DNA of 64,000 bases from positions 19,660,001 to 19,724,000 of the forward strand of contig NC_056755.1 in NCBI RefSeq assembly GCF_018687715.1, in the 5' to 3' direction. This document shows, one piece after another, positions 44,511-56,303 of this stretch. The notes beneath the pieces are model-generated. The model worked only from the letters and a program-made list of their open reading frames with translations. It was not told the DNA's origin and ran no database searches. Numbering within the stretch: the first letter of the stretch is position 1; the number at the start of each line of letters is the position of its first letter. This DNA comes from Carya illinoinensis (lineage: Eukaryota; Streptophyta; Magnoliopsida; Fagales; Juglandaceae). The position numbers were made by a program, and so were the translations under genes.

Positions 44511-47500
44511 TTAATAAAAAGGAACATAAGCTTCATCGTGGTGCAATTGCCTTCTCGTACTAGATTTCTTAAGACTCTTCTCAATAGGGTGCACTCTTCT
44601 TAATTTAGATGGTGGTCTTCCCTTAATCCGAAATACTAATGGACTAAGAACCTTACCTATCGTGCTTTCCATGGAAGCAACTGGATCAACTGTGGTGCTA
44701 GTATCACAATTAGCGATACTAGGGTATTGTACCTTCAATTGTTCTATCGGGCTAATCAATTTCACACAGCTGCTCTTGGCCTTTAAAGCATTGGAACACA
44801 GTTCATAGAAAGCATTTTGGATCCTATCGTACCTTCAGGCATTGTCGATGCTACTAGTGTCATAAGTACTTTTCACAAAGATGTATTTTCACTTTACATC
44901 CTTCCTTCACCGATCTAAGATGTATTTTGATGGTATTGTATCCTTGCCTAGCTGAGTCAAGATATGAAGAGTGTGCTTGCATAATATGCCCTTAAATTCA
45001 AACAACTTACAACTACATTTAACATCAAGGGGATCTTCATCAACTTCGATATAGAAATTCATACGGTGATAACAAGTTATCACCAACTTGAATCTCATTG
45101 GCAACTACACACGTATATCGACCACCCTCACATCCCAATAAAGAGGTAGTCAAATATATAAGTCCTCGCTGTGACGCCCCCAAAATCCCCACGCCCGAAC
45201 ACGGGAAAATTGAGACGTCTGGATGGTGACAACCCAGGTCACCATCCCATCGACGGGTGCCGAGTGTGTGCAAGGCAACAGATGTGTACAGAGAAACACG
45301 CAGCGGATAACGAAAGTCATAACTAAGTACCAGAATTTTTCTTAACGTAATACAAGCTGTTTAAAACATACATAGATAAAATATTACAAAACACAAATAC
45401 AGCTTTAACAAATATAAAAGATAGCATCAGCAACCTGGCGGAGCCGCATCCTCGGGCTCAGCCTCCTCCTCTTCGTCCTCTAACTCTGCACCAAAAGCTA
45501 CGGAACCACGAATGGTACCGTAGGTAAGTAAAACCCAAACACTACCAGATAAAAACACATAAAACTCAAACAAGATGCATGAACCATGCCCAATGCACAA
45601 AGCCCATAAAACACCAGTTTTCCACACACGCCAAAAACCCATTTGGCCCAAAAACACATCCTTTCCGAAAAATACGCCAAAAGTCACATTTGGTCCAATA
45701 TCTCGCCAGAAGTCCATCCGGCCCAATATCTCGCCAGAAGTCCATCTGGCCCACGCCAAAAGTCCCATTTGGCCTCATAAACCATTATCCAATTTTAACC
45801 GTATGCACCATGACCTCCCCTAGGGGTCATCCGCACACCCTGGCTCCAGTGTCACACCGTAGAGTACCACCACGCATGTGACACCTAACGAGCGATGCCC
45901 AGTTCCGCGCCCCGCGCGTGCGTAGCCAAGCATCCTCTAGCCCTCGCCAGCGAAGGGCCAAGGAGTCTGCGAGTAGGGCGATGCCCGGTTTTGCGCCCGG
46001 CGCGTTCGTAGCCAAGCATCCCCTAGCCCCGCTCCCGTCATCTCTCTCGACAACTCAGGGGATATCACTCAGTTTATTCCGCTCCCGAGTGACCAGAGGA
46101 GTTCCACCGAGATAATAACCCATCCCGGCTTGGGCTCGTGATACACACGCACCCGCAATACACTTACGCCAAAACACAGGCTTTTCACATAAATCCACAA
46201 ACACACGTGCATGCACCATGTAATGCCATAACAATGCATAATAAAATAATCCAACAATCATAAATCAAATAAACAGGCAACTCCGTCCTCCATCCATCCG
46301 ACCCCCGAAAACTCCTCGGACTCAGTCCGGAATCAACAACCAACAACAGTAAATAATTGAATGAGCAATATATATTAAAATCTGAAAATAGAGTTTGGAA
46401 AATACTTACAGCGCTATATGGCAATTTTAGAAAACAAGCGGCGTTGCAAACGGCGGAAAAACAGCAACGTCACAGTGAAAATTCACTGTGGCCGTGGGTT
46501 GTGAAATACCCACTTTTGAACGGGGACAAACTAGGACACGATATTGATAGGGTATGGTCTAGGGATGGTTGTGAAGCTATTGGAAGTGGTGGTTGGCCGT
46601 GGGTGGCGGCGGAATCGCCGGAAATGGCCGGATTACCCAAAACGGAAACTAAGCTCGTAGGAGCTGTTCCAGTGGTCGTTGGAGGCCGGAAATGGGTGGG
46701 TTAGGACGGCAAGGAGTCGGTGATGAAGTGGTGAAGAAGTGGTGGCCGGAGGTGGAGCGACGGCGGCGGATCGGAGCCAAAACCGTGCGGCTTTGTTGAG
46801 CTTTTTCCGGCCAAATGGCCGGCCGGTTGGGGGTGGGCTTTGGAGGGGTGGTGCACCGGAGGGAGAGGAAGAGAATGGGACCGGTGGGAGGCCGAACGGT
46901 GGACGGACGGCGGCGGTAGGGGCTGGAGAAGGGGACGCCGGCGTGAGGGAGAGGGAGGAGAGAGAGAGAGAGCACGGGGGGGTTCTGGATCGGGGAGAGA
47001 GAAGAGAGAAAAAGAAAAAAAGAAAAAAAGAAAAAGAAGGAAAAAGAAAAGAAGGGAAAAAGAAAAAAGGAAAAAGAGAAAAAAAGGAAAAAAAGATGTG
47101 AAAAGAGATGAGGTCCAGTCCTCACTCCGGGAAAACGAAACAAACCGCCAAAAAGATTAAAACCACAAAACAACTAAAAGAAATAAAACACAACATCAAA
47201 TAAATTAAATTAAATTAAAAACCAAATTTTAAAACGCAAATAAATTAAAATAAATAACTGATATATTAATTAAAATAAAAACAATTATTTCAGCGAAAAT
47301 ACACTTAAAAGCGGGTCATCACACTCGCAATTCCTCTTGTACTTCTTTGAATTTAGCAATTGTATCTACTTTTTGAAATTGCTTCTCAAGAGGATATATG
47401 GTGATGCAAGGAATCTCTGTGTTAAATAAATTAAAGTCAGCAATTGCTTCATTCTCAACCTTCCTCCAAAGGGCTGAATCGTACTGGTCAACAAATTATT

Positions 47501-48657
47501 TAAGAGTTGTTCTAGAGTTAACGTAATTGTCAAAAAATGTATTCATGTCTTCACTCCGTTGTGTAATTTACATTCTTGCCCAAAATGTGTTTTTAACGTA
47601 GGCTAGCCCCAAAAATGCCGATCACTATATAGTGATACCGACCATGCATTCTCATGCAAATCATAGATATTAAGCATATCGCCCCAAACTTCTTTCTCAC
47701 TGAAATAGTCATAAACGCACCTATGTAGAGAGTACTCTTTTTTTTCTCATATCGATAATGTGATCCAAACTTCTCAAGAAGCTTTTTCATTATATACCAC
47801 AAGCAAAAACGATGCCTAAATGTTGGAAACACCCTCGAAATTGCAATTTTCATAGCCTTATCTTGGTCTGTAATGATTGTATTTGGTGGTTCATCATTCA
47901 TACACTTCAACCATGACTCAAACAATCACTCGAATGTATTTGCATCCTTATTGGATATCAATCAACACCCGAATAGGATTGACTGTCTTTGGTGATTCAC
48001 ACTTACAAACGGTGCAAAAGGCATCTTACACGCATTAGTCAAATATGTCATGTCAAATATAATCACATCCCCGAATGATTCATACACAACTTTACTTCGG
48101 GCGTATGCCCAAAACACATTTTTTAACCGCATTTTATTGTCAACATCTATCTTGTAATAAAACTCCAGATTTCTATTTCAAGCCTCTTAGCCACATGAGC
48201 ATAAAATTTCTTAAAGTATCTGAAATGCCTTGCCTTTTCTGGACTACAAACGTGTGTATGATCCAAGAGCACTTTAAATAGGGTATATCCACCTTCGTCA
48301 TTCAATGTTGCTTTAATCCTAGCCATACATCCTATTTTCTCTGTTTGTCTTGGTTTCATAACATTGACAACCTTACTCTTTGATGTGCCTCCTTGTGCAC
48401 ATGCCAAGCAAATTCATCTGACATTTCCATAATCATCATGTCTAGAATTCCTTTTACACACTCCAAAGCCATTCTGCTTATCATATTTCATATAGTAAGA
48501 CCGAATTTCTTCTACAGATGAAAAGTTCATTCCTACTGTAGGTTCGTCAATAGTTTCATCACATTCAATCTCCTTATCAATTCCTACCTCATCACTCTTT
48601 ATTTGAATATTCTATGTCGGTATCCATTGTCCAGACAACATTCGAATTGCCCTCCAT
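44511..48657 (-). pseudogene. FAR1/FRS-like (MULE-derived) gene, split by a solo LTR and frameshifted
   Basis: Minus strand. From an ATG at 48657 (MEGNSNVVWTMDTDIEYSNK) and after a frameshift, EEIRSYYMKYDKQNGFGVCK and a FAR1-type DNA-binding domain (CLACAQGG, TEKIGCMARIKATLNDEGGY, LDHTHVCSPEKARHFRYFKK). A MULE transposase core follows (FDMTYLTNACKMPFAPFVSV near 48020; PPNTIITDQDKAMKIAISRVF then RHRFCLWYIMKKLLEKF, 47895-47755). The coding trace is interrupted by the LTR at 45170-47323. On the far side come a SWIM zinc finger (VKCSCKLFEFKGILCKHTLH, about 45025-44955) and a basic tail (VFRIKGRPPSKLRRVHPIEK, to 44511). FRS proteins are transcription factors domesticated from MULE transposases. 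Without MULE ends in view I cannot say whether this was a host FRS gene or a transposon. Confidence 0.85.
45170..47323 (-). mobile_element. Solo LTR, 2154 bp, with perfect 5-bp target duplication (copy 1)
   Basis: Bounded by TGTGACGCCCCC (45170) and GGGTCATCACA (ending 47323) and flanked on both sides by CTCGC (45165-45169, 47324-47328). Read on the minus strand it starts TGTGATGACCCGC and ends GGCGTCACA, that is TG...CA, as LTRs do. No internal retrotransposon coding or second LTR is present. It contains 27-28-bp tandem repeats (TCTCGCCAGAAGTCCATC, 45700-45750), a duplicated GC-rich block (about 45894-45955 and 45979-46025), and a GA-rich tract (46950-47100). The terminus type resembles large chromovirus LTRs, which is inference. 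Confidence 0.88.
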
Positions 48658-50402
48658 GATACAAAAGGATAAAGAAAAAAAAAATAGCACTACTGTCAAA
48701 ACAAGCAAATATAGTTTGAAATAGAACATAATGTAGTTTGAAAATAAAACATCAATTACTATAAAAAATCAACTTCTTATATAAACCATAAATGAAATTA
48801 AAAGTGAAATTCTAGGAGTGATCATCAACAACGATCAATTGACATACCCAAAGCCCCAAAACCATTAAAAAAATATTCTAAACTTCTCTCCAAGACAAAC
48901 AAAAAAGCCAACAAAATTTCGTCTTTACATGTATTCAATTAGAATCTTAATTGTGTCTCAATTGCCAAACAAAAAAGAACACAAAAATGACATATCTAAA
49001 ATATTAAAGGGCTTTATATATGGGTCTTGAAAAATTAAAATATGTTGTTGATAATTTATCATCAAAATTTATCATATGAGTTTTTTGGTATTTTTTTTAT
49101 TTGATAAATCGCTGACCCTCTATTTTATCAAAGAGAGAAGAGGCCCACTACTCCTCACTTTCATTTGCTTGGCTTTCGTTTCATTACTAGGATAAATACA
49201 CAAAGCAAGCCAAAAATCATAATTTTGGAAAATACACCAAATCTAGCTGGTCCAAGTCTTCATTATCTTCTAGAAACCAATCAAAATGTCTCTCATGTTT
49301 ATTTTCTTTCACATCTATTTTGTGTATTTCCACCGTGCTCTCTTTCACATGTATAATAGGTTTTTCATTCAAAATAAACTAGAATTTGTCCCAATATCAC
49401 ATAACACTAACACTAATTAGCTAAGAGTAAAGGTTATGGCCATGGCTGAAAGCCCGGTCAGTTAATCACAAAACCCAAAAAACAAAAAATGAGATTTGTA
49501 ATCGGATCCAATCATAATGAAAGGAGCAAAAATTTTAATCATGTTATTATGTTAGAAAGGCAGAACAAGCACAGTACAACACAATGCCCATTATTATAGA
49601 CGACTCTGCAAGTAGAAAATGCCCAGATCGTAATTTGCATAGAAAGTGAAAATCAACAAGTGCTCAAATGTTAGAAATGAAAAGTTTTACCAATTTCAAG
49701 CATAAGAATGCGGGTGTAAGATAATAGAAAGATCATTGATAGGCAGAAGTAGCAGAGGGTTGACTGGATGCTAGTGGAGGTCTGATAAAGGAGCTGGAGG
49801 AAATGACTGATTTTATCAAGAGTTGGGGATTTTGACTAATGAAAACTGAAGAGGAAATAGGAAAGGGGGGGGGGGGGGGGAGGAAGATGTTGGGCGGGAG
49901 TTTTTCCCCACCTTTTTTTAATATATAAAACACCTGGCATGCCATGTCAAGTGGGAAGTAAAAATGGTGAGATAGAGTGGTAGCTATAACATTGCCATAA
50001 TCATTACGCATGACAATAGAACTACCAAACAGTAAAAAGTTGTATCACTTTGTACTGAGCTTATTAACACAAAAATGATATAGGCTACTGACACAAGGGG
50101 CTACACGAGACCCTAGAACCTGAAAATAAAAGGAAATATACTAAAATTCCAGTTAGAGTTTTAAAGTGAATGATAATTCAAAGGAAATACACTAAAATCT
50201 CATTTATTTTTATAATTTCTTTTAATTTATTTATAATTTTTTAATTTATTTTCCTTTAGTAATGAGTACTAAAAACTTATATATATTTAAAAAAATTACA
50301 ATATTGTATAAGATATACTCTTTTAATCTTGTATATTATCTATTTTTTAAAATACTTTTTCTTTCTTTTTGTAGCTTCCAAAGTATGGCCAGCAATATTC
50401 AA

Positions 50403-50494
50403 ATATGATACTGCTGACACACGAACAAGAAAATAGATATAGCCGGCACATGGCACTTCAGATATGGTACTGCTGACACACAAACAGGAAAATA
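50403..50494. repeat. 33-bp direct repeat, two copies 59 bp apart
   Basis: ATATGRTACTGCTGACACAC followed by RAACARGAAAATA at 50403-50435 and 50462-50494, differing at a few positions. Confidence 0.75.
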
Positions 50495-50650
50495 TGTAAG
50501 GCTAAAATTGGTAGGACACCAAAAAATTGACACACATATACTGCTTATTACACATAGACTTAACACACAATACAGACGGATTTAGAAGAATAAGAAAAGT
50601 TACTGTTTATTATTATGGCAACTTGATGGACACTTATTACAATATAATAG

Positions 50651-50653
<3 letters not shown>

Positions 50654-50682
<29 letters not shown>
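50654..50682. repeat. (TA)n microsatellite
   Basis: About 14 TA units. Confidence 0.9.
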
Positions 50683-50688
<6 letters not shown>

Positions 50689-50930
50689 TTTATACGGATA
50701 AGTTCACGCTTGAATGTGACTCTCATGATTTATCGCAATGCATAGAGCGAAAAATGTCATAAAAATGTCATTGTAATATATATTGATTTGGACCAAAATG
50801 ACATCATTTTAATAACTTTCTACTTATTAAGACATTTCATTGTGATAAGTTTGAAAGAAAAGAAAAGAAAAAATGAAACTCACCCTTGACTTAAAATCTG
50901 GAGCTGGCACCCTTCACCCACAATTTGCAA

Positions 50931-51100
50931 GTTTCTTAGAGAGAGAAGCGTGAGTGGGTTTTGGAGAGAGAGAAAAAGGGTTTTGCAGTGAGAGAGAGTG
51001 TGTGTATACTTGTGTGAGTCATTACCAGCGACAATTTTTGGAGAGAGAGAGAGAATCTGTGATATTTCGATGGATTAATTTTTGGAGGCGGAAGTCTTTG
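50931..51100. repeat. GA-rich leader-like stretch with repeated TTTTGGAGAGAGAG
   Basis: TTTTGGAGAGAGAG or close variants occur near 50960 and 51040, with GTGTGTGTATAC between. The composition is that of a plant 5' leader, but no open frame follows. Confidence 0.4.
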
Positions 51101-51469
51101 AGTATGTATTTTGAATTCAGGTAGTTGATGTAATTTAAATTTGTTGATTTTGATTACTGAGTTTAATATATTTGATTGGGTAGATTTTATTTACTTGCTT
51201 TAATTTGATTAATTAAATAATTGTATTTGAGGTAAGCAAGCTCTTATCTTCTTCATTTGTGTTTGTTAAATAACTATGTTTGATGTGTGTTCCATAATTG
51301 GTTTTATATATTGTGCTTTTGTGTTTAATGCATATTGTATATTATTGGATACAATAATCTCAAAAATTACATTTAATGTTTGGGAATGAATATTTGCTTG
51401 ATTTTTGTTTCCCCGGTATTTTTGTTGCGAAAGTTAAAAGACGTTAAAAAAATTTTGAAATTTAAAATA

Positions 51470-52165
51470 ATACAAGTGAACAAAAATAAAAAATTCAAAA
51501 CACTAAGTTAAAATATTGCAAGCAAGTAAAAAAACAAAACACTAAGATATATATATATATATATATTTTAAACAATACTTCTTGAACAAGAAAATAGATC
51601 CTTACTCAAAAAAATAATCAAAGGATTACAAATATCCAAGTGTATACAAAAACACACAAGTTAAGAAAATCAACAACTTAAAATCATTTAGTTAGTAAAA
51701 AAAAACCAATAAATGAAAAATTAAAATAAATTAAAACATGTCAAATAAGTAAAAATACAACATGAATAAAAAAAACTATTGCTTAACCACCCCCCCCCCT
51801 CGAAAAAAAAATTCTACTAACTCTAAAGCCAAAGGATTACAAATATCTAAGGGTATAAAAAAATACATTGAACTAAGAAAAATAACAATTTAAAACACCA
51901 AGAATTAAAAAAAAAAAAAAAGGCATTACTACTTAAACAACCCAAGAAAAATAGGAATTTTTGTTCCTACAAAAAAAACCAAATGAATATAAATATCGAA
52001 GATCATTAAAAAAACACAATGAGTTAAGAAAAACAACAATTTAAAACAATTTCATTAGTAAAGAATACAAAAAATGAAAAAAATAAATAATTTAAAACAT
52101 CTCAAACAAGTAAAAAAAAAAAATCAAGAATTAAAAAAAAGCACTATTACTTAAACAAGTCCACT
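51470..52165. repeat. Degenerate A-rich tandem repeat, about three units of 150-215 bp
   Basis: Each unit contains AAGGATTACAAATATCYAAG (or ATAAATATCGAAGATCATT), a GTTAAGAAAAWCAACAAYTT AAAA-type phrase, and ends near ACTTAAACAA. Units are near 51610-51800, 51825-51945 and 51980-52160. Indels in A runs make the period irregular. Confidence 0.55.
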
Positions 52166-52623
52166 ATGTATTAGATGAAACTTTTTTGTTTTTGTTTTTG
52201 TACCAATTGAGTTTTGCATTAAATATAACCTTAGACATATTCAAGAGTTATTTGCACCCATTACATTTGTGGTGAATGTGACAGGTGTTATTAACTCTTG
52301 AATTGCTCACAGTGGACAGTATGAGATTATATGATCTATATGACATATTTACTTAATCTTTTTGTCATGTCCATTTTTTGTAGTTCGATAGCATTCCTCC
52401 TTTTGTTCTTTGTGTATGTGGTCACTATGTGTGGCACAATTGGTGTGAACACAATTGGCAACGAGTATACTTAAATAATTGAGGAAAAATGTTGCAGGAA
52501 CTTTGTTTGGCATGAGACCACATGGCTTAGAATCTATACGATATAGATAATATAATCTCAAATGGGATAGGACAAACTACCCTAGAGGTTGGTTTAGATG
52601 AAGATAAATTCTTTGCCTGTCTC

Positions 52624-52626
<3 letters not shown>

Positions 52627-52650
<24 letters not shown>
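52627..52650. repeat. Poly(T) run
   Basis: An uninterrupted T tract of about two dozen bases just upstream of the CACTA coding trace. Confidence 0.9.
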
Positions 52651-52654
<4 letters not shown>

Positions 52655-52737
52655 ATGTGGATTTTTGACTTATCGAAAACGATAATGTATTAGGGCATTG
52701 CCAATCAACAAGAGTTGAATATGCCTAGGAGATAGAT

Positions 52738-55200
52738 TTGGTAGAGACTACAAGACATATGCATGTGGGGGTAAGGGGACTTATAGTCTTTGTACTAGGC
52801 AATGCATACTCATATGGATGTATTAGATATCTACATCGTAAATGTAAAAACTTGAGTAGTCACACTTTGAAATTGGTTGAGGAGCATCTCTATGTTAATG
52901 AAATTGACAAGAGTTGCACACAGAAAGTATTACATGGTGAACCATTTGGAAGAGTTGATTTTTTCATTGAGGAGAATGAGACTATCGATGATAGTGAGAT
53001 GAATGCTAGTGACAATTCAGACAACAGTGACTATGGTGAACACATGGAGGAATTGTTGGGTGATATTGATGCGAGAATATTTGGAAATGAATATACAGAG
53101 GGAAAGCTTTAGTAATCTTACTGACAATGATGATTTTATAAGATTGTAGGATGATGCCCAACAAGAGTTGTATACAGGATGCACGTGACATAGTAAATTG
53201 TCATTTACAATTAGACTACTGCATATAAAGTCAATGTGTTGCATTTTTGCAAAAAGCAATTAACATGCTATTAGATCTATTTAAAGAGGCATTACTGGCA
53301 GGTAATGTATTATCTCGTATATTTTATAAAGCAAAGTATTGGAAATAAGGTATTGAGTTTGACTATAATATGATCCATGTATGCAAGAATGACGATGTCC
53401 TTTTTGGGCATCAACGTGAAAATTTATAAGAGTGTTTAGTCTATCATGAATCAAGATTTACTCATCGCAAGTGAAATGCTCCGTAGAAGGTGTTGAGACA
53501 TTTTTTGCAAATCTCAAGATTGCAAAGGCTCTATATAAATCTTGCTCAATAGCTGCAAATATGAGGTGGCATCACCTTGAAAGAGTTAAGAATGTTACTT
53601 TTTGTCACATCTAGCAAATTCCATCCAATGAAAAAGAACTTGACACACAGTACTTATGATTTGTACAAGAAGCTCGTAATATGCAATTGGAGTTAGCAAT
53701 AGATGGACTCAACCTATTTGACAATATAAGTACTTCCTATAGCACTTGGTCTATGCTTTTAATGCCATACAATTTGCATCCTTGAAAGTGCATGAAATAT
53801 TCATATTTTATGATGAGCTTGCTTATCTCATGACTTAGATCACCAAGTAATGATATAGATGTTTATCTTCAACTATTAATTGCAAAGTTGAAGGAATTGT
53901 GGAGATAGGCATATGTACATTTGATGTGTCAACATTAACCTCGTTCAATATAGATGTTATCATATTGTGGATGATAAATGACTTTCCTGTTTATGAAAAC
54001 AAAAGTGCATGAAATATTCATATTTTATGATGAGCTTGCTTATCTCATGGCTTAGATCACCGAGTAATGATATAAACGTTTATCTTCAACTATTAATTGC
54101 AAAGTTGAAGGAATTGTGGAGATAGGCATATGTACATTTGATGTGTTAACATTAACCTCGTTCAATATGGATGTTGTCATATTGTGGATGATAAATGACT
54201 TTCCTGTTTATGAAAACTTATCTAGGTAGAGCACTAAAGGGAAGATGGTGTGTCCAACATGTAATAAGGAGACTGAATTGGAGTGGTTGACGCATGGGAG
54301 AAAAATTGTGTTTTATGAGTTATCGTCATTATTTACCAATTGATCATAGATGGTGTGGAAACCCAACAATGTTGATGGGAAATCCGAATGGAGGTTACCT
54401 GTATCAAAGTTGTCAGGAGAAGATAGTCTAGACCAATTATCGGAGATCCCATCAAATTTTTTGGCAAGTATTTACACAGTAGAAAAAGAACCGACAAACT
54501 ATAAAGTTAAAATTGGATGGAGAAAAGTATATTCTTTGAGTTTCCCTACGGTCAATGTTGAATTTACGCCATAGTCTTGATATTATGCACATTTAGAAAA
54601 GCATATGTGATAACGTGTTGGGTATCTTAATGTCAATCAAAGGAAAAACTAAGGATACGGTGAATTCATGTAAAGATTTGTTAAAGTTGGGTATAAGAAG
54701 GGAGTAGCACTTGTAAGAAATGGAAACTCAGTTTATATGTCTCTTGGATGGTATACACTATCAAATATTGAATAAAAAATATTTTGTCAATGAGTGATGG
54801 GAATTAAGTTACAAGACAGATATGCCTTAAACATGTCTAGATGTATGCAAACTCGTGACTAGAAGATCACTAGATTCAAGAGTCATAATTGCCATGTGTT
54901 TTTACAATGCTTGTTAGCAGTTGGAATTTGTGGTTTGTTGATTAAGGATGTACTTGTAGCATTGACAGAATTGAGAGTCTTCTTTATAGATTTATGCTAT
55001 CACACATTGAATGTGGTTTCCTTGGAGAAAATGGAACGTGACATACTTGTAATAATATGTAAATTAAAAAGTCTATATCGACCATCATTCTTCAATATAA
55101 TGGTCTATTTAGTTGTCTATTTGTCCCATGAAACATTACTTGTTGGACCAGTAGACTATAGGTAGATGTATCCAGCCAATTGAATGGCTTTTTGATAAAT
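52738..55200 (+). pseudogene. TNP2-like CACTA transposase, heavily mutated
   Basis: The N-terminal transposase-associated domain is visible as IRYLHRKCKNLSSHTLKLVE, EHLYVNEIDKSCTQKVLHGE and MEELLGDIDARIFG (52820-53080). Further traces across frames include FTIRLLHIKSMC, a DGLNLFDNISTSYSTWSMLL block (about 53700), SPSNDIDVYLQLLIAKLKEL (53840 and again in the duplicated copy), KIVFYELSSLF (54301), SLDIMHI*KSICDNVLG (about 54575) and the conserved FLQCLLAVGICGLLIKDVL, then ALTELRVFFIDLCYHTLNV (54900-55010). More than ten stops and frameshifts are present. It contains a 217-bp tandem duplication. Confidence 0.85.
53784..54217. repeat. 217-bp tandem duplication within the CACTA transposase
   Basis: 53784-54000 and 54001-54217 are near-identical; only a handful of transitions separate them (for example TGACTTAGATCACCAAG against TGGCTTAGATCACCGAG). 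The unit corresponds to the TNP2 segment around SNDIDVYLQ. Confidence 0.92.
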
Positions 55201-56303
55201 TAAAGACATCCGTGGGGAATAATGGCCACCCAGAAGGATCGATTGTGGGGATATATATCTATAATAAATGTCACACTTTCTGTTCTCTATACTTTTGTAG
55301 AGTGGACAATAAGGTTTTTGAAGTCAGAAAGAAACAATGATAGCAACAATAAAAACGATCATTTTCACTTTCAATTTTTGCACATATTGTTCATCCAATA
55401 TGTATAGAGTGGATATGATATCTGTGGAATAAAATTGGACAGAGCTTGATGATATGTATTAAATAATTGCATGGAAGTTGACAACTACTTGAGATAATTT
55501 TACTACTAATTATAAACAATCTCTCAAATATAATTTATAACTGTGGTCACTACTAGTACAATTAAAGCTTATGTGTATAATATTACACGTACAGTGAACA
55601 TATGATTGAGATGAAATCCAAGGGTGTCATTGATGTAGAGAAAAACACGAGCAAGAATTTCTATTGTGGTTTGAACAAATAGTTGGTTTGAAAAACTTGT
55701 AATCATTAAAATTTTTTTTATTAACTTATTATTGCAATATTAAAATAATTAAAATTATTTTATTAATGTAGATTATAAAGATGCATGATGCTAATTTTGA
55801 AGCAATCTCGGATGAATTGTACACTTTAAAATACCTGGAAAAACATATTTTCTGATAGTTTAATTGTGATTTATGGGATGTAAGTAATTCAAGATTGAGA
55901 ATTTATACTGATAAATACTTTATTAGTATTAATATATCCAAAAAATTGTATGAAGATAACTCGTTCATATTTGCTTGCCAAGCAAATCAAGTCTTTTATT
56001 TGGATGATTCTGAGCATAGGTGTTCCTATTGTGTGGTGCAAAAATTTGGATATCATCATATTTTTGACTATCCCAAAAGTTAATGAACAAAATGGAAAAT
56101 GCAAACTTCCTTCTAGCATAGAAGCATATCACGAAAATGAACATACTATTTCATTATTGATAGATCTCAATCAATATGATATGGTCCCACTTCGTAGGGA
56201 AGACATAGAGCCCAAACTCATTGATGTATCAACTACAGAAAATGGTGGACCCACGTATGTATCCATTGATAATGAGGGAGAATGGTAAAGCGAAACTAAT
56301 ACT

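Larger units (their letters stand above)
48658..50930. other. Intergenic stretch without a recognisable gene
   Basis: AT-rich. It holds a G run at 49866-49880, a short direct repeat (50403-50435 and 50462-50494) and a TA microsatellite (50654-50682). The Pro/Ser-rich minus-strand frame at 49733-50011 passes through the G run and looks like chance. Confidence 0.45.

Noticed and set aside
45575..45881. Open frames of 60-120 codons with repeated phrases (PIWPHKPLSN, GEILGRMDFW types)
   Set aside because: These are translations of the LTR's internal tandem repeats and appear on both strands and in both copies; not evidence of genes.
46649..47173. Long overlapping frames (105-174 codons) rich in Ser, Pro, Phe or Lys/Glu
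   Set aside because: They arise from the GA/CT-rich tract of the solo LTR, are present on both strands, and recur in the inverted copy at 56417-57044. No domain is recognisable.
49733..50011. 92-codon Pro/Ser-rich minus-strand frame
   Set aside because: It passes through a G homopolymer run and has no domain; likely chance.
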